Source: Amycolatopsis nivea
GTDB lineage: Bacteria > Actinomycetota > Actinomycetes > Mycobacteriales > Pseudonocardiaceae
DNA length: 64,000 bases
Direction: 5' to 3'
NCBI RefSeq assembly: GCF_004522235.1
Contig: NZ_SDLT01000002.1
Span: forward strand, 266,025-330,024
This document shows, one piece after another, positions 36,290 through 44,795 of this stretch. The first letter of the stretch is position 1; each line of letters opens with the position of its first letter. A program made the position numbers and the translations under genes. The notes under the pieces are model-generated. The model worked only from the letters and a program-made list of their open reading frames with translations, searched no databases and was not told where the DNA came from.

Positions 36290-36466
36290 ATGCAACTGTG
36301 GCTAGTGCTCGGCCTGGTAGCACTGATCATCGCCATCGCCTCGTTGATCGTGATCCTGGAAGACCGCCGCGCCGCGCGCCAAGCCGCGATCGCGAGACGC
36401 GCCCGGTTAGCGCGTCTCGGCGAGGTCGATCCGCTCGCTCCGGGCAGGCTCCACGCGGAGGGTTGA
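36290..36466 (+). CDS. Small single-span membrane protein, 58 residues
   Basis: An ATG with a GGAGAGCAC ribosome-binding site starts a 58-residue frame: MQLWLVLGLVALIIAIASLI is one transmembrane helix, followed by VILEDRRAARQAAIARRARL and LARLGEVDPLAPGRLHAEG, a strongly basic cytoplasmic tail. The last 60 bases overlap the 3' end of the convergent VanZ-like gene. Topology (N-out, basic tail in) and the good ribosome-binding site support a real gene. No family is recognised. Confidence 0.65.
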   Translation: MQLWLVLGLVALIIAIASLIVILEDRRAARQAAIARRARLARLGEVDPLAPGRLHAEG

Positions 36467-37048
36467 AGAGATCGGCCGGAGCGCGAGCAGCAGCGCGCCG
36501 GCCAGCCAGCCGAGACCGGAGCCGAAGGTGTTGGTCATGAGGTCGTCGACGTCGAAAATCCGGTAGACGAACGGCGCGGTCCCGAAGTTCGCGGTGAGCT
36601 GGGTGATCTCGACGGCCAGTGAGGCCGCGAAACCGATCGCCAGCGCGCCGACCAGGCCGCGGCGCCACAGCACCCGGGCGAAGAAGCCGAGCGGGACGAA
36701 CAACAGCACGTTCATCGCGGCCTGCTGGAACGTCTGCGTGGTGAACCAGTCCGCCGCCGACAGACCGTGTTTCACCAGCTCGGTGTGGATGTCCGCGATC
36801 CACTGGAACGGCTCCAGCTGCACCGTCTGCTCCAGCCGCCTGCTGTGCGGGCCGGGCAGCGGCAGGAAGACGACCGCCAGCGCCATGCACGCGTAGAACA
36901 CGACCGCCGCCGTGGTCGCCAGGCCGCGCAGCCGCGGGCGGCCGTGGCGCGCGAACTGGAGCACGAGCTGCGGGACCAGGATCGTCGCCCATACCGCGAG
37001 GAACCCGATGAACCCGTACTGCAGGGCGGTGACCTGTGCGTTCGTCAT
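36407..37048 (-). CDS. VanZ-family membrane protein
   Basis: This 213-residue protein has about five transmembrane helices and the VanZ signatures NVLLFVPLGFFARVLW, the acidic helix SLAVEITQLT, and FDVDDLMTNTFGSGLGW, in which the D-D-N-G pattern is diagnostic. VanZ of the vanA cluster confers low-level teicoplanin resistance by an unknown route, but most homologues, including those of actinobacteria, are not linked to glycopeptide resistance. No vanHAX or vanRS genes are near, so no resistance function is claimed. Its 3' end overlaps the small membrane protein on the opposite strand by 60 bases. Confidence 0.9.
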   Translation of the reverse strand: MTNAQVTALQYGFIGFLAVWATILVPQLVLQFARHGRPRLRGLATTAAVVFYACMALAVVFLPLPGPHSRRLEQTVQLEPFQWIADIHTELVKHGLSAADWFTTQTFQQAAMNVLLFVPLGFFARVLWRRGLVGALAIGFAASLAVEITQLTANFGTAPFVYRIFDVDDLMTNTFGSGLGWLAGALLLALRPISSTLRVEPARSERIDLAETR

Positions 37049-37151
37049 ACCGAGAACGCTATTGATCTTGCCGCCGCGGCACTTCGGTCGAAGAGCCGGA
37101 GGGTCTGGACCACGGATCGGCCAGATGGCCGAGTGGGCGCCGACCGATCGG

Positions 37152-37277
37152 TCAGCGCTCGCCCGAAGGCGGCTCGTCGTCCTGGTCCACCCGCTCCGAG
37201 CGCCAGGCCGCGAAGACGGTGCCGGCGATCAGCAAGAGCACGACGGCAAGCGTCAGCACGACGAGCTGCAGTTCCAT
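37152..37277 (-). CDS. Very small single-span membrane protein, 41 residues
   Basis: The ATG at 37277 has a clear GAGGGGG ribosome-binding site six bases upstream and encodes MELQLVVLTLAVVLLLIAGT, a single membrane helix, followed by VFAAWRSERVDQDDEPPSGER, a charged tail. The frame is open further upstream but without a ribosome-binding site. It could be a small regulatory or assembly peptide; nothing in the neighbourhood points to a partner. The case rests on the ribosome-binding site and composition only. Confidence 0.6.
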   Translation of the reverse strand: MELQLVVLTLAVVLLLIAGTVFAAWRSERVDQDDEPPSGER

Positions 37278-37447
37278 TTTGTCCCCCTCGGCACCCAACG
37301 CACTGATCGGCGCGGCGCGGGCGAACGTTACCGAAACTTTCACCCGGTACCGGCCGTTCCGCCCTGGTCAGGACCGTCCGATTTGGGCAGACTGCTTCGC
37401 CGGGCGTCCGCATCAGGGGTCAGGCGGGCGCGAACACCGGAGGAAAC

Positions 37448-39136
37448 ATGAAGCTCTTCACCCGGCTCGCGGCCACCGCCGCGGCCGCACTGGCCACCGT
37501 GGCCGTCACGAGCGCGCCCGCCGAGGCCGCGCAGACCGCCGACGTCCGGATCATCGCGTTCAACGACCTGCACGGGAACCTCGAACCGCCGTCCGGGTCG
37601 AGCGGGAAGATCACGCTCCCGGACGGGAGCAAGGTGGACGCGGGCGGCGCGGCCTACCTCTCGACGCACGTCAAGCAGCTCGAGGCGCAGGTGCGCAATT
37701 CGATGGTGCTGTCCTCGGGCGACAACATCGGCGCGTCGCCGGTGATCTCGGCGCTGTTCCACGACGAACCGACCATGGACTTCCTCAACGAACTCGGCGT
37801 GAAGGCGTCCGTGGTGGGCAACCACGAGTTCGACGAGGGCTACCAGGAACTGCTGCGCATGCAGTTCGGCGGCTGTAACAAGACCGACGGCTGCCAGTTC
37901 CGCAAGACCTACGACGGCGCGCGCTTCCCGCTGCTCGGGTCCAATGTGTACTTCGACAACGGGCTGCCCGCGCTGCTGCCGTTCAGCATCCAGTACTCCG
38001 GCGGCGTCCCGGTCGGCGTCATCGGCGCGACGCTCAAGGACCTGCCGTCGGTCGTGACGCCGGAAGCCATCAAGGGCCTCAAGTTCGGCGACGAGGTCGA
38101 GGCGATCAACCGCACCGCGAACATCCTCGACCGGCTCGGCGTGAAAGCCCAGGTCGTGCTGCTGCACCAGGGCGACGAGGCGCTGCCGGGCGCGGGCCCG
38201 AACGACTGCAAGGTGCAGCCGGACGGCGACGCCTCGGCCATCGCGAAGAACGTGACGTCGAAGGTCGACGCGATCTTCACCGCGCACAGCCACCAGCAGT
38301 ACAACTGCGTCATCAACGACCCGGCGGGCCAGCCGCGTCCGGTGATCCAGGGCGCGTCGTTCGGTCGGCTGCTGTCGGTCGTCGACCTGAAGATCGACCG
38401 CCGCACGCGCGACGTGGTCCGGTCGCAGACCAAGGCGCACAACGAGATCGTCACCCGCGACGTCACGCCGGACCCGGCCGTGACGAAGCTCGTCGACGAG
38501 GCCAGGACGAAGGCCGCGCCGATCGCGAACAAGCAGGTCGGCACCATCACCGCGGACCTGCCCGCGGCGGGCGGGCCGTCCGGCGAATCGCCGCTCGGCG
38601 ACGTGATCGCCGACGCCCAGCTCGAAGGCACCAAGTCCAACAACGCCGTGATCGCGATGACGAACCCGGGCGGCATCCGCGCCGACCTGACGTACAAGTC
38701 GTCGTCGGCCGGGGAAGGCGACGGCGTCGTCACCTACGGCGAGGCGTTCACCGTGCAGCCGTTCTCGAACATCATGCAGACGATCACGCTCACCGGCGCG
38801 AATCTGAAGAACGTGCTGGAACAGCAGTGGGGCCAGTCCGGCGGAACCAAGATCCTGCAGATCTCGAAGTCGCTGCATTACACGTATTCGGCGGCCGCTC
38901 CGGTCGGCTCGCGGGTCTCGAACATCACGGTCAACGGCACGCCGGTCGACCCGGCGGCCAAGTACCGGGTGTCGGTGAACAACTTCCTCGCCGCGGGCGG
39001 GGACGGGTTCACCGAGTTCACCAAGGGCACGGACCTCGCGGGCGGGCCGGTGGACCTGGACGCGTTCATCGCCTACCTCGGCGCGCACCCGGGCATCGCT
39101 CCGCCGCCCGCGGACCGGATCACCGCGACTCCGTAA
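37448..39136 (+). CDS. Secreted bifunctional-type metallophosphatase / 5'-nucleotidase
   Basis: The 562-residue exported protein has a Sec signal peptide (MKLFTRLAATAAAALATVAV, cleavage near AEAA). The metallophosphoesterase domain shows DLHGNLEP, SSGDNIGASP, GNHEFDEG and TAHSHQQYNC, which give the dimetal site. A C-terminal 5'-nucleotidase domain carries NPGGIRADL and FTVQPFSNIMQ. It would dephosphorylate extracellular nucleotides (UshA/CpdB-like) to scavenge phosphate and nucleosides. The family ranges from UshA to NAD-hydrolysing forms; the exact substrate is open. A terminator follows. Confidence 0.93.
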   Translation: MKLFTRLAATAAAALATVAVTSAPAEAAQTADVRIIAFNDLHGNLEPPSGSSGKITLPDGSKVDAGGAAYLSTHVKQLEAQVRNSMVLSSGDNIGASPVISALFHDEPTMDFLNELGVKASVVGNHEFDEGYQELLRMQFGGCNKTDGCQFRKTYDGARFPLLGSNVYFDNGLPALLPFSIQYSGGVPVGVIGATLKDLPSVVTPEAIKGLKFGDEVEAINRTANILDRLGVKAQVVLLHQGDEALPGAGPNDCKVQPDGDASAIAKNVTSKVDAIFTAHSHQQYNCVINDPAGQPRPVIQGASFGRLLSVVDLKIDRRTRDVVRSQTKAHNEIVTRDVTPDPAVTKLVDEARTKAAPIANKQVGTITADLPAAGGPSGESPLGDVIADAQLEGTKSNNAVIAMTNPGGIRADLTYKSSSAGEGDGVVTYGEAFTVQPFSNIMQTITLTGANLKNVLEQQWGQSGGTKILQISKSLHYTYSAAAPVGSRVSNITVNGTPVDPAAKYRVSVNNFLAAGGDGFTEFTKGTDLAGGPVDLDAFIAYLGAHPGIAPPPADRITATP

Positions 39137-39150
39137 CCCGCGGCGCTCCA

Positions 39151-39180
39151 GGAGCCCTCGCCCACCCGGGCGGGGGCTCC
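39151..39180 (+). terminator. Hairpin terminator after the 5'-nucleotidase gene
   Basis: GGAGCCCTCGCCC pairs with GGGCGGGGGCTCC (one mismatch) around a 4-base loop, followed by TCTCGTTTCT. Confidence 0.75.
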
Positions 39181-39228
39181 TCTCGTTTCTCCAAGACAAC
39201 TCGCCGCTGCCGGGCCACGATGGACGGC

Positions 39229-39561
39229 ATGACGATGACCTGGGACGACGTGACCGCGTGGGCGCAGGAAGAGCTGCCGGAAACCGAGGTGGCGACCTGG
39301 TACCGCACGCCCGCGCTCAAGGTGGCGGGCAAGGGTTACGCGCGGCTGCGCACCGAGGCCGAAGGCGGGCTGGTGCTGTTCGTCGGGCTCGACGAGAAGG
39401 CCGCGTTGCTCGCGTCCGGCGATCCGGCCTTCTTCACCACGCCGCACTACGACGGGCACGGCTCGATCCTCGTGCACCTCGACCGCGTCGACCCACAGCA
39501 GCTGCGCGAGCTGCTCACCGAGTCCTGGCGGTCGAAAGCCCCGGCGCGGCTCAGCAAATGA
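39229..39561 (+). CDS. MmcQ/YjbR-family protein
   Basis: The 110-residue protein matches the MmcQ/YjbR double-wing DNA-binding-like fold: ELPETEVATWYRTPALKVAG at the start, LVLFVGLDEKAALLASGDP, FFTTPHYDGHGSILVHLDRV and LRELLTESWRSKAPARL. Its cellular role is unknown. The second ATG (39229) is preferred, as CACGAT stands seven bases before it; another ATG three codons upstream is possible. The 3' end overlaps the convergent VanW gene by 11 bases. Confidence 0.87.
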   Translation: MTMTWDDVTAWAQEELPETEVATWYRTPALKVAGKGYARLRTEAEGGLVLFVGLDEKAALLASGDPAFFTTPHYDGHGSILVHLDRVDPQQLRELLTESWRSKAPARLSK

Positions 39562-41389
39562 CGATCGGCTGCGGCGAGTACGTCGTGCTGCGGCTTTCCT
39601 CGCGGACCTCGCCGCCGCTGGCCAGGTCGTAGAACACCCGGGTGTCGCTGACGGTGAACCCGGACGCGCCCGGCGACGCGTGGCACTGACCGTCCGGACC
39701 AGGTCCCAACTGCACCGGCGGCGGCACCTGGTTCGACGGCGCGCCGCTGCGGCCTTCGACGCGGAAGTGCTTGGTGCCCCAGATCTTCACCGTCACCGAA
39801 CCGCCGCTTGCGCTCGCCTGGATCACGAAACCGGTCGGATCGTTGTTGGCCAGCTTGAGGTCCACGGCATTGCCGGAACTGTCCACAGCCGCCGCGTCGC
39901 GACCCGCTGGGTAGCGGTCGATGAAGTGGTCGTGCGCCGCGTGGCCGCCGTCGCCGAGTCCGGCCAGGTAAGCCGCGTTGTACAAAGTGGACGAAAGCTG
40001 CGACAGCCCGCCGCCGGTCACCGACGGCCCGGTGCCGTCCTCGTCGACCGGCGCGGAGGCGTACCCGCCGCCGCGATAGTCGTTGAGGCTGAACGACTCT
40101 CCCGGCTTCACGAGGACGCCGTTGATGCGTCCGGCGAGCGTGGCGACGTTGTCCGCGGCCGGACCGCTGAGCCCGCCGGTGGTGTACTCGCCGACGACTT
40201 CCTTGACGCCCAGCGCGTTCGCGCCGTCGGTGGTCAGGGTCGGGTGTTTCTGGTCGTAGGCGACCGGCAGATCGCGGCCGGCCGGCTTGGCGAGCACCGC
40301 GGTGAGGGTCTTGAAAGTGTTGGCCCAGTTGATCTTTCGGCCGTCCTCGGACGGGGTGACGGCCGGAACGCCGGAGTCGAGGGTGATCTGCGCGTCCTTG
40401 CTCTTCGCCTCGGTGGACGCCAAGTCCGGCTGGACGGCCGCGCGCAGCTTCTCCTGGTCGATCCGCAGTTCGAGACCGCCGCCCCCGTTGGGCTGGAACT
40501 GGAACGACGACGCGATCGCGGACGGCTCCAGCGTGCTGTCCTTGCCCTCGCCGTGCAGCACGACCGGCGCGGCGACCGCGGGCGCGACCACGGTGTCCAG
40601 CAACCGGTGCACGTCAGCGGAGGTGGTTTGGGGCGGGGTGACCGCCATCTTCACCGTGACCCCGCGCGGCGAAAGCCAGTCCGCGACCACGGCTTGCACC
40701 GCGGCCGGGACGTCGGACAGCTCCTGGCCCTGGCGCGGCTCGACCGCATACGCGGTGACCCCGTTGTTTTCCTTCGGCGTGAACCCGATGCTGCCCTCGA
40801 CCAGCGGATGGTTGAGCTGTTTCCCGGCGAGCTGCTGGACCGCGTCGGTCACCTCGAGCTGGTCGCTGCGCGTCACGACGCCTACCTCGCGGGTGGTGAA
40901 GAACGACAGCAGCCGGGTGAGCGGGCTCCACGGCTGGTGCCCGGCCTGGGCGAGGGTGCCGGGCCAGTCGAGGCCGAGCCCGGAATCCGCGGGGACGAGC
41001 GTCCCGGTGACGTCCCCGGCGTGGACCGCTACCGGACGGGTCAGCCGCGGCTGGAGTTCGGTATGTAGCTTGGCTTCCGCCTCGGCATAGGAGAGGCCGC
41101 CGACGTCGATCCCGGCCACCTGCACGCCGCGCGGCACGTCGCCGGCGCTGGTCATCAGGTCGACGGTATAGAGCAGCACGAACAATCCGAGCAGACAGCC
41201 GACGATCATGAACGTGCGGCCGACGCGTTTGCGGAACCGGCGGAACGGCGTGTCCGGCGGCGGGGGCGCGTCGGCGACCGCGAAGATCTCCGTGGCCAGA
41301 TCGGCTTCGCTGACCAGGGCGGGGTCGTTCAGCAGTTCGTCGCTCAGCAGGTCGTCGGCGAAAGCCGACGAACGGTCTTCTTCACGCAA
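39551..41389 (-). CDS. VanW-family protein with peptidoglycan-binding-type domains
   Basis: This 612-residue protein has a cytoplasmic acidic N-terminus (about 1-55), one transmembrane helix (TFMIVGCLLGLFVLLYTV), then PG_binding_4-like repeats starting at VPRGVQVAGIDVGGLSYAEA, and a C-terminal VanW domain (GRINGVLVKPGESFSLNDYR; GGGLSQLSSTLYNAAYLAGL). Related proteins (YoaR type) act in the cell wall of Gram-positives; function is not established. Several other VanW proteins occur in genomes that lack glycopeptide resistance. It is the last member of a leftward group with the GroES-like and thioredoxin genes. Confidence 0.9.
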   Translation of the reverse strand: MREEDRSSAFADDLLSDELLNDPALVSEADLATEIFAVADAPPPPDTPFRRFRKRVGRTFMIVGCLLGLFVLLYTVDLMTSAGDVPRGVQVAGIDVGGLSYAEAEAKLHTELQPRLTRPVAVHAGDVTGTLVPADSGLGLDWPGTLAQAGHQPWSPLTRLLSFFTTREVGVVTRSDQLEVTDAVQQLAGKQLNHPLVEGSIGFTPKENNGVTAYAVEPRQGQELSDVPAAVQAVVADWLSPRGVTVKMAVTPPQTTSADVHRLLDTVVAPAVAAPVVLHGEGKDSTLEPSAIASSFQFQPNGGGGLELRIDQEKLRAAVQPDLASTEAKSKDAQITLDSGVPAVTPSEDGRKINWANTFKTLTAVLAKPAGRDLPVAYDQKHPTLTTDGANALGVKEVVGEYTTGGLSGPAADNVATLAGRINGVLVKPGESFSLNDYRGGGYASAPVDEDGTGPSVTGGGLSQLSSTLYNAAYLAGLGDGGHAAHDHFIDRYPAGRDAAAVDSSGNAVDLKLANNDPTGFVIQASASGGSVTVKIWGTKHFRVEGRSGAPSNQVPPPVQLGPGPDGQCHASPGASGFTVSDTRVFYDLASGGEVREESRSTTYSPQPIVIC

Positions 41390-41413
41390 CGCCTGCCTCC
41401 CCTGGTACGGGAG

Positions 41414-41746
41414 CTACAGGTAAAGCCCCGTGCCGTGTTCGGTCCGCTCCGTGGCCACCGCGTGGATGTCGCGTTCGCGCATCACCAGGTGGCCTTCGCC
41501 CTGGATCTCGACCTCAAGCTGGTCCTCCGGGTTGAACAGAACCCGATCTCCCTGCTTGACGTTCCGCACGCTGTTGCCGACACCCAGTACATCACCCCAC
41601 ACCAGCCTGCGCGCGACTTGCGCGGTGGCGGGAATCACGATGCCGCCGCTGCTGCGGCGCTCGCCTTCCTCCTGCGACAACCGCACGAGGACGCGGTCGT
41701 GCAGCATCTGGATCTCGAGCTTGGGCGTGTCCGGCACGCCAGCCAT
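41414..41746 (-). CDS. GroES-like (Cpn10-fold) protein
   Basis: The 110-residue protein has a Cpn10 fold: MLHDRVLVRLSQEEGERRSS, GGIVIPATAQ (the mobile-loop area of GroES), VKQGDRVLFNPEDQLEVEIQ and an end VMRERDIHAVA. It lacks the typical GroES context (no groEL in the window) and begins with an extra MAGVPDTPKLEIQ. The stop of the upstream NHLRC2-like thioredoxin gene is one base from its ATG, so the two are probably translated from one message. It may be a second, specialised co-chaperonin or a stand-alone Cpn10 paralogue. Confidence 0.82.
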   Translation of the reverse strand: MAGVPDTPKLEIQMLHDRVLVRLSQEEGERRSSGGIVIPATAQVARRLVWGDVLGVGNSVRNVKQGDRVLFNPEDQLEVEIQGEGHLVMRERDIHAVATERTEHGTGLYL

Positions 41747-41747
41747 G

Positions 41748-43610
41748 CTACTGACCGGTTGCCGGAGCCTTGGGCTCGCCCGCCATCATCAGGCTCAGCG
41801 ACTTCCCCCCTCCGTTCTCGAACCGCACCGGAACGCCCCAGTCCTGCCGGGTGATCCGGCACGCCGGGTGCTCGCCGCCGTCGTCGCAGCTCGCGGCCTG
41901 CGCCACTACCTGCAAGACACCTTCGGTCGCGCCTTCGGCGAACTTGATCCGCCGAACGAGATCAGTTCCGACCCCGGCCCCGTCGGCGAGCAGTTCCGGC
42001 GGCGACGCGGTGATCTCCAGCCGCGTCGAAGGCCCGTAACGCTCGTCGAGCTTCTCGCCCGGCGGCGGGGCGAAGACGACGGAGAACTCGATCTCGCCGG
42101 GCGCGAGCACGGTCGGCGGCCGCCGCACGGCTTGCCGCGTGCCGGCGACGGCGGTCGCCTGGCCATTGCCCCCGAGCGGGGTAACCCGGTTGCCCGCCGA
42201 CTCCACGACGTACAGCTCGCCGTCGTGGCGCACCAGGCCCTGCGGTTCGGCGAACCCGGTCGCGAGCGTCGTGACGTCGCGGGTGAACGGGTCGTAGCGG
42301 CGGATCGCGCCGTTGTAGGTGTCGGCGATCGCGACCCGGCCGTCGGGCAGCACGGCGAGGCCGAGCGGATGCTGCAGCAGCGCCTGGTCGGACGGGCCGT
42401 CGGCGTGGCCGAAGGTGAACAGGTCCGTGCCGACCGCGGTGTGCACGGCGAACGACTCGCCGGCCGGTTCGATCCAGCGCAGGGCCGAGGTTTCCGCGTC
42501 GACGAGCCACAGTTTCTGGCCGTCCACGGCGAATCCGGACGTCTGTGCGAAGAACGCCTCGTGCACGTCGCCGTCGCGCAGGCCCTCGACGGTGGTGCCG
42601 GCGAACCGGCGGATGGCGCCGGAGACCGGGTCGAAGACGCTCAGCGTGTGGTTTCCGGCCATCGCGACGACCACGCCGCCCGCCGGGGCCCACCACGTGA
42701 CGTCCCACGGGCTGGTGAGGTCGATGTCCAGCGCCTTGCCGGTGTCGGTGCCGTCGCGCCACTGTTTCCCGGTTCCGGCAACGGTTTTCACCTCGCCGGT
42801 GTTGAGGTCGAGGCCGCGCAGGCGGTGTCCGGCGGTGTCGGCGACGATCGCGTGGTACCCGGCGCGCTCGGCGACTTCGTTGGGCAGCAAGGCGATTCCG
42901 GACGGTTCGGCGAACTGGGCCAGGTCGAACGGCCCGTCCTGCGTCCCGCGCACGCCGCTGCCGAAGCGGCGGATGACGGTCTCGCCGTCCGAAGCGAACT
43001 CGACGATGGAGTGATGCCCGGTGTCCGCGACCAGGATCCGCCCGCCCGCGGTGACCACGGCCTTGCTGGGGAAACGCAGTTCCGTGCGCTGCTCCTCGAC
43101 CGGCACGTACGGGCTGCCGCCGCGCCGGAGCGTGCCCTTCGCCTCGTGCTTGGCGACGAGGTCGGCGATCACGCGGCGTAGCGCCTCGCCGTGGCCTTCG
43201 CCCGCCGCGACGTGCACGACGTAGCCCTCGGGGTCGACGACGACCAGCGTCGGCCAGGCCCGTACGGCGTACTGCGACCACAGCTCCATCTTCGGGTCGT
43301 TGACCACCGGATGGTGCACCTCGTACCGGCGCACCGCGGCCTCGATCGACGTGCGCTCGCCCTCGCGGCTGAACTTCGGCGAGTGCACCCCGACGGTGAC
43401 CAGGACGTCGGCGAATTCCTGTTCCAGCGGACGGAGTTCGTCCAGCACGTGCAGGCAGTTGATGCAGCCGCTGGTCCAGAAGTCCAGCAGCACTACGCGT
43501 CCGCGCAGTTGCGCCAGAGTCAGCCGGTGGCCGCCGGTGTTGAGCCAGACGTCGCCGGTCAGCTCGGGCGCGCGCACGCGGGCTTGCCGGGCTTGCGGTG
43601 AGGAAGTCAC
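41748..43610 (-). CDS. NHL-repeat thioredoxin-like protein (NHLRC2-type)
   Basis: The 620-residue protein joins an N-terminal TlpA/thioredoxin-like domain (about 1-150) to a six-bladed NHL beta-propeller (about 170-490) and a C-terminal beta domain. The redox motif is CINC (FWTSGCINCLHVLDEL), the form found in animal NHLRC2. NHL blades are visible as ADTGHHSIVEF, ADTAGHRLRGL, AMAGNHTLSVF and ADTYNGAIRRYDP. No signal peptide is seen, so it is cytosolic. Bacterial members are uncharacterised. It is coupled to the GroES-like gene downstream. Confidence 0.9.
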   Translation of the reverse strand: MTSSPQARQARVRAPELTGDVWLNTGGHRLTLAQLRGRVVLLDFWTSGCINCLHVLDELRPLEQEFADVLVTVGVHSPKFSREGERTSIEAAVRRYEVHHPVVNDPKMELWSQYAVRAWPTLVVVDPEGYVVHVAAGEGHGEALRRVIADLVAKHEAKGTLRRGGSPYVPVEEQRTELRFPSKAVVTAGGRILVADTGHHSIVEFASDGETVIRRFGSGVRGTQDGPFDLAQFAEPSGIALLPNEVAERAGYHAIVADTAGHRLRGLDLNTGEVKTVAGTGKQWRDGTDTGKALDIDLTSPWDVTWWAPAGGVVVAMAGNHTLSVFDPVSGAIRRFAGTTVEGLRDGDVHEAFFAQTSGFAVDGQKLWLVDAETSALRWIEPAGESFAVHTAVGTDLFTFGHADGPSDQALLQHPLGLAVLPDGRVAIADTYNGAIRRYDPFTRDVTTLATGFAEPQGLVRHDGELYVVESAGNRVTPLGGNGQATAVAGTRQAVRRPPTVLAPGEIEFSVVFAPPPGEKLDERYGPSTRLEITASPPELLADGAGVGTDLVRRIKFAEGATEGVLQVVAQAASCDDGGEHPACRITRQDWGVPVRFENGGGKSLSLMMAGEPKAPATGQ

Positions 43611-43746
43611 GGGAGGAGTGAACTACATTCGGTCACGCAGTGTTCCGTCAACCACGGCTGGAGAGAAGAACCTCACCCCGGCGAGGGAGTTCATTCCGGC
43701 GAAAAAGGGCGCGCGGACGCGGGCCGGCGCTACGTACGCTTCGGGC

Positions 43747-44319
43747 ATGACACACGTTCAGCCGGCCGAAGCCTTCACCGTGGAGGAGGCCCGCATCCTG
43801 CAGCAGAATCTCGGCGAGCCCTTGCGGCCTGGCCTCACGCCCGCCGAACTGAGCGACGTCGAGGACCAGTTCGGGTTCACCTTTTCCGACGACCACCGGA
43901 TTTTCCTCACCGCCGGGGTGCCAGTGGGCGACCGCTGGCCCGATTGGCGCCACGGCGACCCGGACCAGCTGCGCAAACGCCTGGACTGGCCGGTCGACGG
44001 CGTCCTGTACGACGTGGAGAACAACGACCTGTGGCTGCCCGAATGGGGCGCCCGGCCGCGGTCGATGTGCAACGCGCTGGCGGTCGCGCGACGGCAGCTC
44101 GCGACAGTGCCACAGCTGGTGCCCGTGTGCGGGCATCGGTATCTGCCCGCGACGGCCGGGGAATCCGGGTATCCGGTGCTCTCGGTGTACCAGACCGACG
44201 TGGTTTATTACGGCTGGGACCTGCGCAGTTACCTGCGGCACGAGTTCGGCGGGGAGCCGCTGGGGGAGGAACCCGCGAACGTCAAGGTCGTGGAGTTCTG
44301 GTCCCGGTTCGTGGAGTGA
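43747..44319 (+). CDS. SMI1/KNR4-like protein
   Basis: The 190-residue protein resembles the SMI1/KNR4 (SUKH) fold: PAELSDVEDQFGFTFSDDHR, FLTAGVPVGDRWPDWRHGDP, and the C-terminal WDLRSYLRHEFG. SUKH proteins include immunity proteins and regulators of polymorphic toxins, so this could be an immunity-type protein, but no toxin gene lies beside it. The ATG at 43747 is six bases after a TACGCT hexamer (43735-43740), indicating a leaderless transcript. It ends 3 bases before the convergent SRPBCC gene. Confidence 0.75.
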   Translation: MTHVQPAEAFTVEEARILQQNLGEPLRPGLTPAELSDVEDQFGFTFSDDHRIFLTAGVPVGDRWPDWRHGDPDQLRKRLDWPVDGVLYDVENNDLWLPEWGARPRSMCNALAVARRQLATVPQLVPVCGHRYLPATAGESGYPVLSVYQTDVVYYGWDLRSYLRHEFGGEPLGEEPANVKVVEFWSRFVE

Positions 44320-44322
44320 GCG

Positions 44323-44778
44323 CTACTCGACCGCGCTCTTGAGCCGCGCGAGCGTCTCCTCGATGTTGACGCGGTTGGTCACCGAACGGTCCTTGACCCC
44401 GGTGGCCACCACGGTCAGCGGCGTGAACCAGCCGGGCCGCTGGTCCCACATGCTTTCGGTGACGACGCAGCCGTCGTCGGCGGGTTCGATCACGTACTCC
44501 CAGCGGGAGACCGGGATCGGCCCGAGCTTGACGTCGAAGGCGAACCGGCGTCCCGCGTCCGCGGCCGTGATGACGACCGTCGTGGACCACCGGCGCACCC
44601 CGCGCCGGTTGCTGCCGCGGAATTTCGCGCCGACCGCCGGGCCGGTCGCGCCGCCGAGCCAGCGGTGCCCGCAGTACTCGGTGGCCGCCCCCGCGAGCGC
44701 GCCCGGGTCGCTGACCAGCGCGTACACCTTCGCCGGAGCGGCGCTGACCTCGATCTGACCGGTCGCATCAGGACTCAC
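44323..44778 (-). CDS. SRPBCC-family (polyketide cyclase/START-like) protein
   Basis: This 151-residue helix-grip protein (Bet v1/START superfamily) has IEVSAAPAKVYALVSDPGAL, GAKFRGSNRRGVRRWSTTVV, RFAFDVKLGPIPVSRWEYVI and CVVTESMWDQRPGW, the usual strands around a hydrophobic pocket. Such proteins bind lipids or aromatic compounds; function is unassigned. The GTG start at 44778 follows a TACTCT hexamer (44785-44790, minus strand) by six bases, a leaderless arrangement. The promoter lies in the 17-base gap after the solenoid gene. Confidence 0.87.
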   Translation of the reverse strand: MSPDATGQIEVSAAPAKVYALVSDPGALAGAATEYCGHRWLGGATGPAVGAKFRGSNRRGVRRWSTTVVITAADAGRRFAFDVKLGPIPVSRWEYVIEPADDGCVVTESMWDQRPGWFTPLTVVATGVKDRSVTNRVNIEETLARLKSAVE

Positions 44779-44795
44779 ATACCCAGAGTATGCGA

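Noticed and set aside
36407..41389. VanZ and VanW proteins as a glycopeptide-resistance locus
   Set aside because: They are 2.5 kb apart with unrelated genes between and no vanH/A/X/R/S; both families are common without resistance.
41414..41746. Calling the Cpn10-like gene the housekeeping groES
   Set aside because: No groEL follows, the N-terminus is extended, and no CIRCE element lies upstream; left as GroES-like.
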